From NCBI RefSeq assembly GCF_000344685.1, contig NW_006920412.1:1260937-1324936 (forward strand): a stretch of DNA of 64,000 bases, read 5' to 3'. The notes beneath the pieces were generated by a model, which saw only the letters and a program-made list of their open reading frames with translations, made no database searches and was not told where the DNA came from. This document shows positions 11,313 to 22,704 of this stretch, piece by piece; the first letter of the stretch is position 1, and the number at the start of each line of letters is the position of its first letter. This stretch comes from Gloeophyllum trabeum ATCC 11539. Lineage: Eukaryota; Basidiomycota; Agaricomycetes; Gloeophyllales; Gloeophyllaceae. The translations under genes and the position numbers were made by a program.

Positions 11313-11808
11313 TTCAAACGGTGGACTCGAGTTTAGAAAAGCCAGAAGCGTCTGTTGCGATTTAGCGGACGTCCGAGGCAGGAGGTGAAGCTGAACTTCA
11401 AGTCAAATGTACTGTGGCGATAAAATTAGACAGCTTTCAAGTTGGCTCGGGAGTTGCCGGCTAGATAAACCTATGAGATCGCGATCGGGATCTCCTGCTA
11501 CGCGTTCGATTGAAGTGCCTTTGAATGCAGTTTGAAGACAGGGTATTGCTTTTGCATGAGCTTGTGGTGCTTCTCGTCTTGATGGGTATATTGTTTCACT
11601 GAGAGGCAGAAGGTAGATAACAAACCCAGGTATCCTTGGACTAGCTTCTTGTGTAATCTAAAAGACTTATTATAGAGCCCTCTTCCTCCCAAGCCGGCTC
11701 TACGATACGAACCATATCGCAGCACGCGATGCTTAGTTATCATATAAATGCACCACTGCTCAGTCTTCCTCGAACGTGTCCCAAGCTTGAGAGACATTCC
11801 CCTCAGTC
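11313..11808. promoter_or_regulatory. Divergent upstream region of SEN34 and the esterase gene
   Basis: About 500 bp separate the ATG of SEN34 (minus) from that of the esterase (plus). A minus-strand frame of 99 codons at 11498-11797 has no family resemblance and no splice context, so I treat the interval as regulatory and 5' UTR sequence. I saw no specific binding site. Confidence 0.4.
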
Positions 11809-12809
11809 ATGAACGCAACACAGGATTGCATCGTGCTGCTGGGCGACTCTCTCACCGAAATTAGCTGGGCCCCGGGGGGACTGGCGCAACGTTTGGCTGG
11901 TGTGTCGCCTTGCCGATTTTACTCCCCCGCTACAGCATCTCAACAACATCTTCACAGAGAACTATGTGCGCAAATTGCATGTCATCAACCTCGGCCTGTC
12001 TGGATACAATTCGGAATGGGCGATCCCCGTATTTGAACAGGTACGTGAAGACACCACCGACGCAAAAGATCTCCGATGGACTGATGGGTCCCCAGTTGCT
12101 ATCCAAGAAAGAGGAGCAGCAGTATGTCCCCAAGATGCAACTGCTGACGATCTGGTACGGCGCCAACGACGCAATGAACCCGTAGCCATACCTCCGGCAT
12201 GCGGTCTCCCTGTCCGCAGTCCAGTCCAACCTCCGGCGCCTCGTCAACATGGTCAAGTCCCCCGAGTCGCCGTACTACTCCCCGAGTACCCGCGTGGTGC
12301 TGATAACGCCCCCGCCGGTGAACACGCACCAGTGGGCGGAGTTCCAGCAGTCACAGGATCCGCCGAGGGAGCAGGACCGGGATAACGACAAGGCCAGACA
12401 GTATGCCGACGCGGTCAAGGAGGTCGGGGCGATGGACGGGATACCCGTGGTGGATGTCTATACGCCCCTTTGGGAAGCAGCGGGCCAGAATGAGCGGACC
12501 CTGAGCAAGTACTTGTCGGATGGGCTGCATTTGAACGCCGATGGATACAGCGTACGTCGCCATCGTTATGGACTGTGCATCTTTGAAATGGCATCCCAGT
12601 TTGTCTACGACGGGTTATTGAAGGTTATTGCTGACAACTACCCCGAGATTCTTCCTGATAAATTGAACACTGTATTTGAGATGTGCGTAGTCATGTCTTG
12701 CGGGACGGACTCTGTATTCACATCGTGCTATAGCTGGGAGCCGCTCGGAGCATCGGACAAGCCTCTGGAAATGCTGGACAAACGGAGTATCTTTCCGAGT
12801 GGCAAGTAG
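11809..12809 (+). pseudogene. IAH1: IAH1-type SGNH esterase with an in-frame stop
   Basis: Five exons (11809-11899, 11958-12040, 12096-12551, 12600-12682, 12734-12809) join in frame to 263 codons. The family is the isoamyl-acetate-hydrolysing esterases of the SGNH fold. Block I is GDSLTE with the catalytic Ser at residue 14, block III is YGANDA, and block V is DGLHLN with the Asp and His. Codon 88, just after GANDAMNP, is TAG (12183-12185), while the same frame continues through conserved residues to the natural end. No splice choice tested removes the stop and keeps the frame. Everything downstream looks intact, so a recent nonsense change or a sequencing error is more likely than old decay. 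Confidence 0.8.
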
Positions 12810-13032
12810 ACCCGGACGGACGGCAGTTATCGTCCTCCGTCATACGCAGGATTTGATGATGAAATCTGGTGGCGATTTGATATCGTCCGAGACACAGAGC
12901 ACATGATGGGTGGAATAATTGTCCATTCTAGGAACATGACATCTTCGTTACGCTCGGACTTGTTGTCTTACAGTGCCTTGCATAAGAAACTGAACATCGC
13001 ATTTCCGCGCGCGTTGTTTGTTCGCGCCAAAT

Positions 13033-14246
13033 ATACCCTTTTCGGGTAGGTCTGGAAGGCCTCTCGCGGGACCATTTGTTGGGCAGGGACTCGCAGATGC
13101 CCCGAGAGGGCTCGAAAGGCTTCAGAGAATGATAGAAATGTATATTCTACAACTACACTAAGGGCTGTAAATCATTATAGTCTTGCCCTAGCTGTATGCC
13201 CAGCTAACCCTCCCTCTCGATGGGTCTTTGCCGCACATTTGCCNNNNNNNNNNNNNNNNNNNNNNNNNNNNNNNNNNNNNNNNNNNNNNNNNNNNNNNNN
13301 NNNNNNNNNNNNNNNNNNNNNNNNNNNNNNNNNNNNNNNNNNNNNNNNNNNNNNNNNNNNNNNNNNNNNNNNNNNNNNNNNNNNNNNNNNNNNNNNNNNN
13401 NNNNNNNNNNNNNNNNNNNNNNNNNNNNNNNNNNNNNNNNNNNNNNNNNNNNNNNNNNNNNNNNNNNNNNNNNNNNNNNNNNNNNNNNNNNNNNNNNNNN
13501 NNNNNNNNNNNNNNNNNNNNNNNNNNNNNNNNNNNNNNNNNNNNNNNNNNNNNNNNNNNNNNNNNNNNNNNNNNNNNNNNNNNNNNNNNNNNNNNNNNNN
13601 NNNNNNNNNNNNNNNNNNNNNNNNNNNNNNNNNNNNNNNNNNNNNNNNNNNNNNNNNNNNNNNNNNNNNNNNNNNNNNNNNNNNNNNNNNNNNNNNNNNN
13701 NNNNNNNNNNNNNNNNNNNNNNNNNNNNNNNNNNNNNNNNNNNNNNNNNNNNNNNNNNNNNNNNNNNNNNNNNNNNNNNNNNNNNNNNNNNNNNNNNNNN
13801 NNNNNNNNNNNNNNNNNNNNNNNNNNNNNNNNNNNNNNNNNNNNNNNNNNNNNNNNNNNNNNNNNNNNNNNNNNNNNNNNNNNNNNNNNNNNNNNNNNNN
13901 NNNNNNNNNNNNNNNNNNNNNNNNNNNNNNNNNNNNNNNNNNNNNNNNNNNNNNNNNNNNNNNNNNNNNNNNNNNNNNNNNNNNNNNNNNNNNNNNNNNN
14001 NNNNNNNNNNNNNNNNNNNNNNNNNNNNNNNNNNNATACCCTTTTCGGGTAGGTCTGGAAGGCCTCTCGCGGGACCATTTGTTGGGCAGGGACTCGCAGA
14101 TGCCCCGAGAGGGCTCGAAAGGCTTCAGAGAATGATAGAAATGTATATTCTACAACTACACTAAGGGCTGTAAATCATTATAGTCTTGCCCTAGCTGTAT
14201 GCCCAGCTAACCCTCCCTCTCGATGGGTCTTTGCCGCACATTTGCC
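13033..14246 (+). repeat. Exact 211-bp duplication on both sides of the gap
   Basis: Positions 13033-13243 and 14036-14246 are identical base for base on reading, offset by 1003. The first copy ends exactly at the first N and the second begins exactly after the last N. This is the pattern of two contig ends that overlap but were not merged. Confidence 0.9.
13244..14035. other. Assembly gap, 792 N
   Basis: A run of N only. Open frames drawn through it have no meaning. See the flanking duplication for why the gap may not exist in the chromosome. Confidence 0.99.
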
Positions 14247-14328
14247 GATACCCGAAAAGGGTATATTTGGCGCGGACAAACAACGCGCGCGGAAACGCGA
14301 TGTTCAGTTTCTTATGCAAGGCACTGTA

Positions 14329-15404
14329 GACTGAACCTCGCGTCCACCGTATACATTGACAGTGAGCGAGTGGCTGGCTGTATTTATGTTTGAGCCACAA
14401 ACACAGCCCAGGAGGCTCAGTGTCACCGAATTCGTCCGAGTTTCAGGCTGAACGTGTTGCGAGCGCGTGCAGAACAGAGTAAAACGACACCGACAAACGT
14501 TGTCTTGGCATCCGGGCGTTCACAAAAGGACCCAAATATGGAAGCCATCATTACTCCATTGCACGGTCACGTGCAGAAATGAACATTGCACAAACGCGAC
14601 CCAAACAACTTCAGCCACTTACAAGTATCCACCAACCGCGAGCCCCCTGCCAACAGGGGCGTGTACGCACACTCTAGGAATCCAGCGACAACCGCTACCA
14701 AGAGAAACAAGCATCCGAGTAAGTATGTTCCGTCTTGTAGAGCGAACAGGGTCGCGAGATCAGCGGCAAGAAGCGCGTCGCGGTGGTGGGACCCACAAAG
14801 ACACACAACCCAGTTTGTCCGAGCCCCCTGTTCAAAATCCGGGGCAGGCGCGCCTGCTGGTTTTGTCTTCTACTGGGCTCTCCTCGTAGTTGCTTTTCTA
14901 TTCAGGTATTAACACCTGCTCTATCTTCTGTTTTATTCAGGCGCGGCCTCCTCCGACGATACGCTCTCTTTACGCCCGAAAGGTTCGTCGCGTCCTGTTT
15001 GTTTGGTGCCTTCGGATGAGACGCGGAAGGGGGCCCTGTGGTTGGACTTCGGTATTTGGGAAACAATGGCATTTCCAACTTTCGGGCCTCGGATTGCGAT
15101 CGATCCGAGATATGGTCGTCTAGTCCGGAAGTGCACCTGCTAATCAGTCCATTGTTCGTTTAGCCGACTGCTTCCCAAGGCGTTAGCTTTGCCACACGAA
15201 CCACTTCTTCGGTCAGCTAGGTCTGTTGCACTTGTTTTGACTCTGCGGTATTTATTTGTCTGACGTTCGCGGTCTCGTGATCTTGTCGCGCCTCTCTCTC
15301 GAACCACACTGTATCCCTACCGCGTCGTGTACACTATCCACTCTGTGCGACCTCCCTGTACAACACTCCGCTCTGTACTCTACGCCCCTCGCCCCTCGCC
15401 CCTC
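14329..15404. other. Upstream region of CDC25
   Basis: About 1.1 kb without a recognisable gene. Several overlapping frames of 60-140 codons exist on both strands, but none shows family residues or consistent splice sites. The last 150 bp are pyrimidine-rich (runs of CCCCTCG) next to the CDC25 ATG, as is common for fungal 5' leaders. Confidence 0.5.
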
Positions 15405-17825
15405 ATGGCTTTCTTTGCGAAATACTTTGCAGATCAAAGACGGTTACGACAACAACTCCAGCAATCATCCGAAATTCGACCCCTTGAAGAAGAAATGGCG
15501 TTCTTCACCACATCTGCCCCGGCCACACAGTATCTCGCAGCGTCCCCTCTCCCTTCGCGCAAGTTCAGCCAACGTTCGCAACGACCCCGGGACGACCTCG
15601 ACGAGTTCCTCTCGTCCGACTTGGATATGTCCTTCGCTTCCACCATGTCCATTAATTCCCCTATAGAACACCAGCGATCCCTGGCCCCCATGGACCAGTC
15701 CCCCATCCCCATGGATATTTCCCCAGCACCCGCCCGCCCCTCCTCGCCCAAGGACCTCATCGCAAAGCCCCTCATCCGCTCGCTCGCTTTTGACAATGAT
15801 CGCAGGCTGTTCGGCCGTGACAGGAGTAACAGCGGTTCTCAACTTCTCAGCGTGCCACCCGTTTCCAAGTCTGGCAGCACCGGCTCTGCGAAGCGCATGC
15901 AGCGACCGGCTTTGCCAAGCGAGTGGCTCTTCCAAGGGTCCGGACCCCAGGACTCCAACCCCGCAAGCGTGAGTTGTGACATTTATTTTGATATGAACCG
16001 TCCCGTCTGGGACCGTCCTTTGATGGCGATGGGTTGGCTGACATGAAACTCCCTCAAACAGCCGCTCGGACCGTCGTCCCCCGAGTCTGAAGAGGCGATG
16101 GATATTGATTCGTGCAATTCGAGTTTCTCCGACCCCTTAGATGAAGTGGCAGAGGCCCCGCTGTCTTCCGAGCCGACAGTAACGCAGTTCAACGCGCTCT
16201 TCTTCAACACTACTTCGCCGAGGCGTTCCCTGGAGTCGCCGGCCTTGTCGACGCGCAGCCGGCGTCGCTCCCTGTCACCCGAGCGCAGCGTGAATTTGGA
16301 TGATCTCGCGTCCTCGTCCCCGGCACCCCTCCATTCGTCACCCTCGGACCGTAAGTTTGAGAGAATCGCTAGCGCCCCCCTCGGGAAGCCCAAGCCTTCT
16401 CTCGCGGCGCTCGGCGTGAAACCCCGCCGGCCCACCATTTCGTCTTTGGTTACTCACTCCGAACAGGGCATCCAATCAGCGTACCCCGCGCTCACTTCGG
16501 TCGACAGCCACTTCGCCGCCCAACAGGCGTCCGCGCCCCCTCCCCCTGTCCGCCGTGCCTTCTCCGCCATGCTCCCCCCTACTATCGGCAACGAGTCTTT
16601 CTCGGACGAGTCGTTCGATGGCGGCGACAATGATTCACCTGCCCATGCGTACACGCAGCGCCAGAAGACCCTCAGGCGCCGCGATGGTGGGGAGGATCTG
16701 AAGACACTTAAGGGTGTCCCCTCGGCGTCGCCCAGTCACTTGCAGGAAAGCCCCTCCGCTAGGTTCTTGAGCGCCGGTATGCCCGGCTTTGGTGATAATG
16801 AAGCTCACGGTAAGATCTTGCCATGCCACCGCGTCCGTGAAGATGGTCTGATGCGTATAAACTGCCAAACTGTGAGTCCTGAATTTTCTTCCAAGCCATT
16901 TCCGAATCGCCCCTTTCGTCGAAACGCCATCTGCACTTTTCTTTGCGAGGACGGGATCTTAACCTGTCTTCGCCGTAGTTGGATGCTCTCCTCGACGGCG
17001 CCTACAATGACAAGGTGTCGGAATTTCTTGTCATCGACTGCCGTTTCGACTACGAGTATAACGGGGGCCACATTCCCGGTGCTATCAACCTAAACACGAC
17101 CGCAGCAGTTGAGGAGCTTTTGCTCGGTCCGTGTATGAACAAGCCCAAGCCGAGCGTCAGTGGTGACCCGTGCAAGAAGACGGTCCTTATCTTCCATTGC
17201 GAATTCAGTGTAAAGAGAGCACCTACTTTGTGAGTGTTTTCGGTGCTGGCAGTTAGGTCATTCATTGATCAGTACTTGCCTTTCTAGCGCCAAGCATCTT
17301 CGTTCCAAGGATAGAGCATTGAACCATCACGTTTATCCGAGGATCCATTTCCCGGAGGTGTACGTTCTTGAGGGTGGCTACTCGCAGTACTACAAGGAGT
17401 CCGGTGCACGTTGCCAACCTTGTGGCTACGTCCGCATGGACGACCCGAATTATGCTGCCTCTCGCAGGGAGGATATTGATCAGTTCCGGAAGACAAAATT
17501 CGGTCGCACGAAGTCGTACGCGTTTGGCGATGGCTTCAAGGTCCCCTCGTATTCCCAGCAGACCCAGCCTAAAAGGCACACCGCTCCGAGCACGGGATCT
17601 CTGTTTGGAGCTGCCAACGCTGCTCGCGGCCGTCGTACTGGCGGTGGCTTAGCCACCTTGGCGGAGGACGGCGATACGACGGACAATGCTGAAGACACGG
17701 ACGCTGACATCGGCGACAGTCCATGCCCGCCACCGACCAAGAATATTGTGATGAAGGGCAAGAAACTCGCGCGCGCCCCGCTCGCTCGGGCTGAAACTTT
17801 TGGGGGTAGCCGCTTCGGCTACTAG
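15405..17825 (+). CDS. CDC25: M-phase inducer phosphatase Cdc25
   Basis: Four exons (15405-15968, 16062-16871, 16979-17229, 17288-17825) give 720 residues. Cdc25 is a dual-specificity phosphatase that removes inhibitory phosphates from Cdk1 at mitotic entry. The rhodanese-like catalytic domain starts near residue 455: VIDCRFDYEYNGGHIPGA, then the active-site loop HCEFSVKR with the nucleophile Cys at about 532 and Arg at about 538, then YPRIHFPEVYVLEGGY. The first 450 residues are Ser/Pro-rich with many SP sites, as expected for a phosphorylation-controlled regulatory region. The chosen ATG is the first in a good context; an upstream in-frame ATG at 15327 would add 26 residues. Confidence 0.95.
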
Positions 17826-18939
17826 ACATTCCTACGCTGCTACCACTGCGCCATCCACATCGTATTACCCTTGTTGGGCATTCTGCCTTGCACCAAGCGA
17901 TAACTCCTTCGACTTCGGATTACGACCCCATCGCGCTTTCAAGAATAACCCCCGTCCCGACATGAACGTATCAAGTTAACGAACTTACATCAATACATGT
18001 GTAGTTCATGAAACCGACAAGATTCTCCACACCAATTATGGATTGCCGCTCCTTGCTCGTCACTGTCCTTATGCCCTCCGCTTTATATCGTCCTGTCGGT
18101 CTTACATCTATCACGCTTTCGATGACCGCGTCTATGCCCTTGCACGTTCCCCGATCCACCTCTGCTCTCCCCGCAATCTCTTTGCCGGCTGCACTGCGTC
18201 ATCGATCGCGTTCTGCATCTCCATCAAGTATCTGTTATCATATACATTCGGTTTCCCCGACATATAGCATGTTCAAAGTCTATCATCTTTCCCATCGACC
18301 ATATGTTCTCCCTATATCATCTACAGTTTTCGTCACCTGGGGCGCTTGGCTTGTTCTTCGCTTGTCTACCGCCCCTCCGTGGCTTCTTCTGGACTTGTTT
18401 CAATGGCCCTGTCGCTTTCTACCTGTGATCGGACCTGTTCTTACCTCGTGTTATTAGGCTTGTTTGAACTGATTCATGTGTATACCTCCGCCATTCATAC
18501 CAGTTTTCTTGTGTGCGATAATGCCATACACGGCCAGCAATTTCATCAGTACCATTCCAAGTGCTTCCGAGTGCTGTCAATGGATGACTCGGGACTGGTG
18601 ACGACCGTCTTGGTCTGGTCGAACTAAACTTAGCCCGTATTTGAGTGCTATTGCCTTCTATCTACAAATATTCCAGTCCAGGTATACCTTGTATGTTGGA
18701 CTCTCGAAACTCCTCGAAATGCAGGCGGTCATTTCAAAGTTCGAACCGCCACCGGGCCAGGCACCGGGAGTCTCGGATATCGGCGGTGCGTCACGCGATG
18801 CCCGAAATAGAATATGTCGGCGCTCGGCCACCGCTGCGACTTACTCACGAACCCGCTTGTTTGCCTGCAGCTCCAAACTCGATAGCCTACAGCTCAGACG
18901 TGAAACAACTATTGTCGTCGATCCTGTTCCTTTACGCAG
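17826..18939. other. Intergenic between CDC25 and RSP5
   Basis: About 1.1 kb with pyrimidine-rich stretches and no recognisable gene on either strand. It should contain the 3' end of CDC25 and the promoter and 5' leader of RSP5, both on the plus strand. Confidence 0.5.
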
Positions 18940-21900
18940 ATGTCGGCGGCTCCTGATGCCCAGTGAGTATCATTTCCATGGCCACCAAGACTGCTTATTA
19001 ACCCGCGTTATGAAGAGGAAAGAAGATAAGAATTACTGGTCAGTACTCCTCTTGTCGCGGACGCAAATGGTGTACTAACAGCAGCTGCAGTCGTCGCTGC
19101 CGATGGTCTTTCCAAGCGCGACGTGTTCAGGCTTCCCGACCCGTTCGCCGTGATCACGGTCGATGCTGAGCAGACTAGAACTACCAGTGTCATCAAGAAG
19201 ACCCTGAATCCCTACTGGAATGAGAGCTTTGATGTGTATGTCGCTCTTGCTCGATTTCGTGAGCATCATTGACTTTGGTGGGTCATACAGAACCGTCAAG
19301 GACTCCTCCGTGATTGCCGTACAAATCTTTGACCAGAGGAAGTTCAAGCGGAGGGATCAGGGTTTCCTTGGAGTAGTGAATATTCGTGTCAGTGATGTGC
19401 TCGACCTTGATCTGGGCGGTCATGGTGCGTCATGCTTGCCTTTGTCTTGCCTCTTCTATTTTTGACCATCAATGTATAGAGATGCTCACGCTGGACCTCA
19501 AAAAGTCAAACGACAACCTCGTCGTGCATGGCAAACTTATCATCTATTTATCAACAAACGTCAATCAGCCCATAAGTAACCCTGGTCCCGCTCAGAATAC
19601 CAACGCCCTCACAAACAGTTTGTCCAACCTCAACATTGCTGGCTCTGCCCTTTCCCCCTCACCCAGTAGCACCAACCTTCCAGCAACCGGTGCAGGATTA
19701 TCTCGCCCGCCTAGTTCTCACGCTACAACCGCAGACAACAATGCAGCGAGAATCTCTATGCCCACTCCCAGTACCGCTCCGTCCAACACTGCCGCAGACG
19801 CCGAACAATCTCGGTCACGGCCGGTGAGTTCGGGCGAAGCTGCGGCAGCTACTGGTGCTACTCAGCCAGCCACTCAGAGCAATACTGCAGCGACAATGCC
19901 AGGGACGACTTCACCCTCTCGAACTACCAGAGAACTCAACCCTCACGAGGATCAGTATGGTCCTTTGCCCTACGGTTGGGAACGACGGGTCGACCCGCTT
20001 GGTCGCACTTACTACGTCGATCACAATACTCGTACCACTACCTGGAACAGGCCATCCACGAATCAGGCGGTCAACACGGCGAACCAGGCCGGAGAGACTA
20101 ATGCTGCCCGCGATCAGCACCATCGCCGTATCCTAGCGGATGATCTATTGGAGGCGAACGCTGGAGCAGGAAGTACTATCAGTCGCGGACAGTCTGCTGC
20201 TGGTCAAGCTCCTGCGGCGAACACTGCTGCAGCTGCTCTTGCTGCCAGCAACAACACGACGAGCGCGGGTGTTGGCCCTCTGCCTGCTGGATGGGAAGAG
20301 CGATATACACCTGAGGGTCGGCCATACTACGTTGACCACAACACTCGCACGACCACCTGGGTAGATCCCAGACGGCAGACGGTCATCCGTGTCTCCGGTC
20401 CTAACGGCCAGGGAACTGCTCTCCAGCCTCAGACGATCGCTCAACTTGGCCCATTACCCTCTGGTTGGGAGATGCGCCTGACCTCGACCGCTCGAGTCTA
20501 CTTTGTTGACCATAACACCAAGACGACCACCTGGGACGATCCTCGGTTGCCATCCACCCTTGATGCCAACGTGCCGCAGTACAAGCGCGACTTCCGCAGG
20601 AAGCTCATATACTTCCGTAGCCAGCCGTCAATGCGCGCGCAGCCTGGTAATTGCCAGATCAAAGTCCGGCGTAACCATATCTTCGAGGACAGTTATGCAG
20701 AGATCATGAGGCAGACGCCGAATGACCTCAAGAAACGCCTGATGATCAAGTTCGACGGCGAAGACGGTTTGGATTATGGTGGTCTTTCGAGGTACGAGTA
20801 GTCTTCGTCCGTCCGTGTGGACAGAAACTGACTCTTTCGCAGAGAATTCTTCTTCCTGTTATCACACGAGATGTTCAACCCCTTCTACTGTCTGTTTGAA
20901 TACTCCGCGCACGACAACTATACATTGCAGATCAATCCTGCTTCCGGCGTCAACCCAGAACACTTGAATTACTTCAAGTTCATTGGTCGATGCTTGGGTC
21001 TCTCAATCTTCCACCGGCGCTTCTTGGACGCTTACTTCATAGTGAGCTTCTACAAGATGATTTTGAGGAAGAAGGTTACGCTTGCAGACCTTGAGAGTGT
21101 GGATGCTGACTTGCACCGCGGCCTCACATGGATGTTGTGCGTAATTCCCTGAGCCATGGGCTTGACCTCTGATTGACCCTGTTACGTCCCTGTTACAGGG
21201 AGAACGACATTACCGATGTCATTGATGAGACCTTCACAACTGTCGAAGATCGCTTTGGAGAGATGATCACCGTCGAGCTCAAACCCGGTGGAGCGGACAT
21301 TCCTGTCACAGAGGAGAACAAGAAGGAATACGTTGATCTCATCGTGGAATACCGTATCTGCAAGCGGGTCAAAGACCAATTCGAGGCGTTCATGTCTGGA
21401 TTCAGCGAGCTCATCCCCATGGATTTGATCACTGTTTTCGACGAGCGTGAGCTGGAACTCTTGATCGGCGGTATGTCAGAAATCGACGTGTAAGTTCTAA
21501 GGTGTATCTTGTCCGGGTCGTCGCCAGCTAACCTTACACATCTAGTGATGATTGGACGAAGTACACCGATTATCGTGGCTACGAAATGAACGACGAAGTC
21601 ATTCAATGGTTCTGGAAGTGTGTCCGCAGCTGGCCGCCCGAGCGGAAGTCCCGTCTCCTCCAGTTCGCTACCGGCACGTCTCGTATTCCTGTCAATGGCT
21701 TCAAGGACCTGCAAGGTTCCGACGGTCCGCGCAGATTCACGATCGAGAAAGCTGGTGACCCCTCACAATTACCCAAGAGTCACACCTGCTTCAACAGGAT
21801 TGATCTGCCGCCATACAAGGACTACAATACTTTAGAGCAGAAGCTGACTCTTGCCGTAGAGTGAGTTTTTCCCGCACTGGTTCTGTATGATCCCAACTAA

Positions 21901-21942
21901 TTCACGCTGCTCAGGGAAACCGTCGGTTTCGGGCAAGAGTGA
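18940..21942 (+). CDS. RSP5: NEDD4-type HECT E3 ubiquitin ligase Rsp5
   Basis: Nine exons (18940-18962, 19016-19038, 19091-19235, 19291-19424, 19480-20791, 20843-21136, 21199-21489, 21546-21860, 21915-21942) give 854 residues. The order is a C2 domain (about 8-130, [20 protein letters not shown]), three WW domains at about 268-300, 373-405 and 431-463, each with the paired Trp and a DHNT(R/K)TTTW core, and a HECT domain from about 475. The catalytic Cys lies in SHTCFNRI, 32 residues before the end, the same spacing as in yeast Rsp5. It ubiquitinates membrane cargo recognised through PY motifs. The C2-WW1 linker is Ser/Thr/Ala-rich and longer than in yeast. The first two coding exons are only 23 nt each. 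Confidence 0.96.
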
Positions 21943-22704
21943 TTCTGTTGTATGCGTCAGTCTCTCCCGCCTTCATCGTGGATTCTGTGTATTCGTGTGG
22001 CGAATCCCTTTTTGCTTACCTTAGTCATTGCTTTGTTAGTCGCATCGTCTCCCTGCCATTCCATTCATTTGGGCAGGCGGCGCTCATCTATCCTTCATTT
22101 GAACTATGTATATCGTCGATCCGTATTGTGTATCACAATGTGTGCATATTCCCCGATTACCGTTGTAGTTGGAAGAGTTTAGGCCAGCATGGACTTGAAA
22201 ATGTCCTGGACTCTTTTCCCCATGATCGCAGATCTAATCAGCTTGAAAGGATACTGAATAATGCAAAGCACGCATGCATATGACACGAGCCCCTGCTGTC
22301 GTATGCCTAGCTTCAAGTACATATAGTATAACTTGATCAAGCACCCAATCAGATCGCGACGCGTCCACCCATTGCGCGTGACGTCACGCGCATGTACTTA
22401 CGTGCACCTCCTAAACGGCCACTATCAAACGTTGGGCGAAGCGACGGTAATACTATCACTGGAAGTTACTTCGTTCGACATACAGGATGGGTCCTCCATT
22501 TGTTCTTACGAGAACTGACGTTTGTCGTTCATGAGTCTGCCAGAGTACTAGTCTGATCATGACCGTGACAGTAAGGACTAGTACTGGTCGCTTGGCAAGT
22601 AGTCACCTTCCGTCTGGAATTTTTGCCTGGAATTCGTGCTTTACTAACTCTATATGAATGTAGCCTATGGATCTATTCTCTTCAATTAAAATACGTGGAT
22701 TAGC
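21943..22704. other. Intergenic, RSP5 3' region and a CRE palindrome
   Basis: About 760 bp after RSP5 with no recognisable gene. It contains the 18-bp palindrome annotated separately. Short frames present here lack family features. Confidence 0.5.
22374..22391. promoter_or_regulatory. 18-bp CRE-type palindrome
   Basis: GCGCGTGACGTCACGCGC is a perfect 18-bp palindrome centred on TGACGTCA. It lies about 330 bp before the decayed kinase-like copy and about 430 bp after RSP5. It shares CGCGTGACGTCACGCG with the site at 4322-4337, near the intact kinase-like gene. A bZIP factor of the ATF/CREB class is the expected binder; no use is shown. Confidence 0.45.

Larger units (their letters stand above)
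12969..14328 (+). mobile_element. MITE copy B interrupted by an assembly gap
   Basis: The element starts with TA then CAGTGCCTTGCATAAGAAAC at 12971 and ends at 14326 with the inverse, followed by TA. The terminal inverted repeats are about 78 bp with only two mismatches that I can see, so this copy is younger than copy A. The apparent length of 1.36 kb is inflated by 792 N and a duplicated 211-bp block. Without them the element is about 353 bp, matching copy A (345 bp between its TA dinucleotides). No transposase is encoded. Confidence 0.85.

Noticed and set aside
12183..12185. Stop codon readthrough giving a peroxisomal extension of the esterase
   Set aside because: In known fungal cases readthrough adds a short C-terminal signal; here the stop is in the middle of the catalytic fold, before the DxxH block.
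13188..14164. Open frames of about 270-314 codons across the gap
   Set aside because: They consist almost entirely of N and carry no sequence information.
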